Source of the DNA: Eubacteriales bacterium
GTDB lineage: Bacteria; Bacillota; Clostridia; Oscillospirales; Acutalibacteraceae
DNA: 5,316 nucleotides
Reading direction: 5' to 3'
Assembly (NCBI GenBank): GCA_030529125.1
Contig: JAUMXP010000113.1
Coordinates: 1-5,316, forward strand
In this document: piece after piece, positions 5,067 through 5,316 of the stretch
How positions within the stretch are numbered: position 1 is the first letter of the stretch
Layout: every line of letters begins with the position of its first letter
The notes under the pieces: generated by a model
What the model saw: the letters and a program-made list of their open reading frames with translations, nothing else
Database searches by the model: none
What the model was told of the DNA's origin: nothing
Position numbers and translations under genes: made by a program

Positions 5067-5316
5067 TTACTTAATCTCAACAGTTGCGCCAGCCTCTTCG
5101 AGCTTAGCCTTGAGAGCTTCTGCGTCTTCCTTAGAGATAGCTTCTTTAACTGTCTTTGGAGCTTCGTCAACGAGAGCCTTAGCTTCCTTAAGACCGAGAC
5201 CTGTAGCCTCTCTAACAGCCTTGATAACAGCGATCTTGTTGCCACCAGCAGATGCGAGTACAACATCGAACTCTGTCTTCTCCTCAGCAGCAGCGCCGCC
5301 TTCAGCAGGAGCAGCA
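5067..5316 (-). CDS. rplL: Ribosomal protein bL12 (L7/L12), C-terminal part
   Basis: The 82 residues visible before the TAA (5069-5067) are the end of the flexible Ala/Gly hinge (AAPAEGGAAAEEK) and the complete C-terminal domain: FDVVLASAGGNKIAVIKAVR, then TGLGLKEAKALVDEAPK, KEDAEALKAKLEEAGATVEIK. The domain carries the universally conserved K-IAVIK-VR and GLGLKEAK surface that contacts the translational GTPases on the ribosomal stalk. The N-terminal dimerisation domain, roughly 40 residues, is beyond the right edge, where rplJ would be expected next. Codon use (GCT, AAG, CTC, GTT) is strongly biased, as expected for a very highly expressed gene, and unlike the dockerin genes next to it. Confidence 0.97.
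   Translation of the reverse strand, partial: AAPAEGGAAAEEKTEFDVVLASAGGNKIAVIKAVREATGLGLKEAKALVDEAPKTVKEAISKEDAEALKAKLEEAGATVEIK

Noticed and set aside
4985..5266. 93-codon minus-strand frame, Leu/Ser/Arg-rich
   Set aside because: It is an out-of-frame shadow of rplL, and it crosses the rplL stop and terminator.

Overview
The window looks like a chromosomal piece of a low-GC Firmicute, most likely a Ruminococcus-like member of the Oscillospiraceae. The indications are two secreted proteins with canonical type I dockerin duplications, the Clostridia-type ribosomal protein bL12 at the right edge, strong GGAGG ribosome-binding sites, and hairpin repeats of the CCTCCC...GGGAGG type that I associate with Ruminococcus genomes. 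The genus is inference, because no rRNA is present.

Left part (1-1944, mainly + strand). A cluster of GC-rich hairpin repeats surrounds a 119-residue DUF559 (Vsr-fold) nuclease gene (104-463). The repeat copies on either side are inverted relative to each other, and 8-bp direct repeats (CTACAAAT) lie just outside them. The whole 45-530 block therefore resembles a small mobile or REP-like unit with its own nuclease. Next is a membrane-anchored YdcF/SanA-family protein (558-1337). A short minus-strand gene (1234-1404) overlaps its 3' end tail-to-tail. A NimA-like flavin-binding split-barrel gene (1469-1944) follows and is broken by a one-base deletion near 1579.

Right part (1945-5316, minus strand). 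In transcription order this holds the 3' two thirds of rplL (bL12) with its terminator, an AT-rich gap with a candidate promoter and dyad, a 359-residue secreted dockerin protein (4828 to 3749), and a 555-residue secreted dockerin protein (3660 to 1993). The last gene stops 8 nt before a strong hairpin terminator that also separates it from the convergent NimA-like pseudogene. The two dockerin proteins share their leader region almost at nucleotide level. They also share a C-terminal domain of about 100 residues with two conserved cysteines and a Cys-His-Glu motif. The dockerin sits at a different place in each protein, and neither has a recognisable catalytic domain. They are probably extracellular components docked to a cohesin-bearing scaffold or surface protein, but what they bind cannot be read from the sequence.

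The least explained items are the nuclease-carrying inverted-repeat unit and the cysteine-containing domain shared by the two dockerin proteins.
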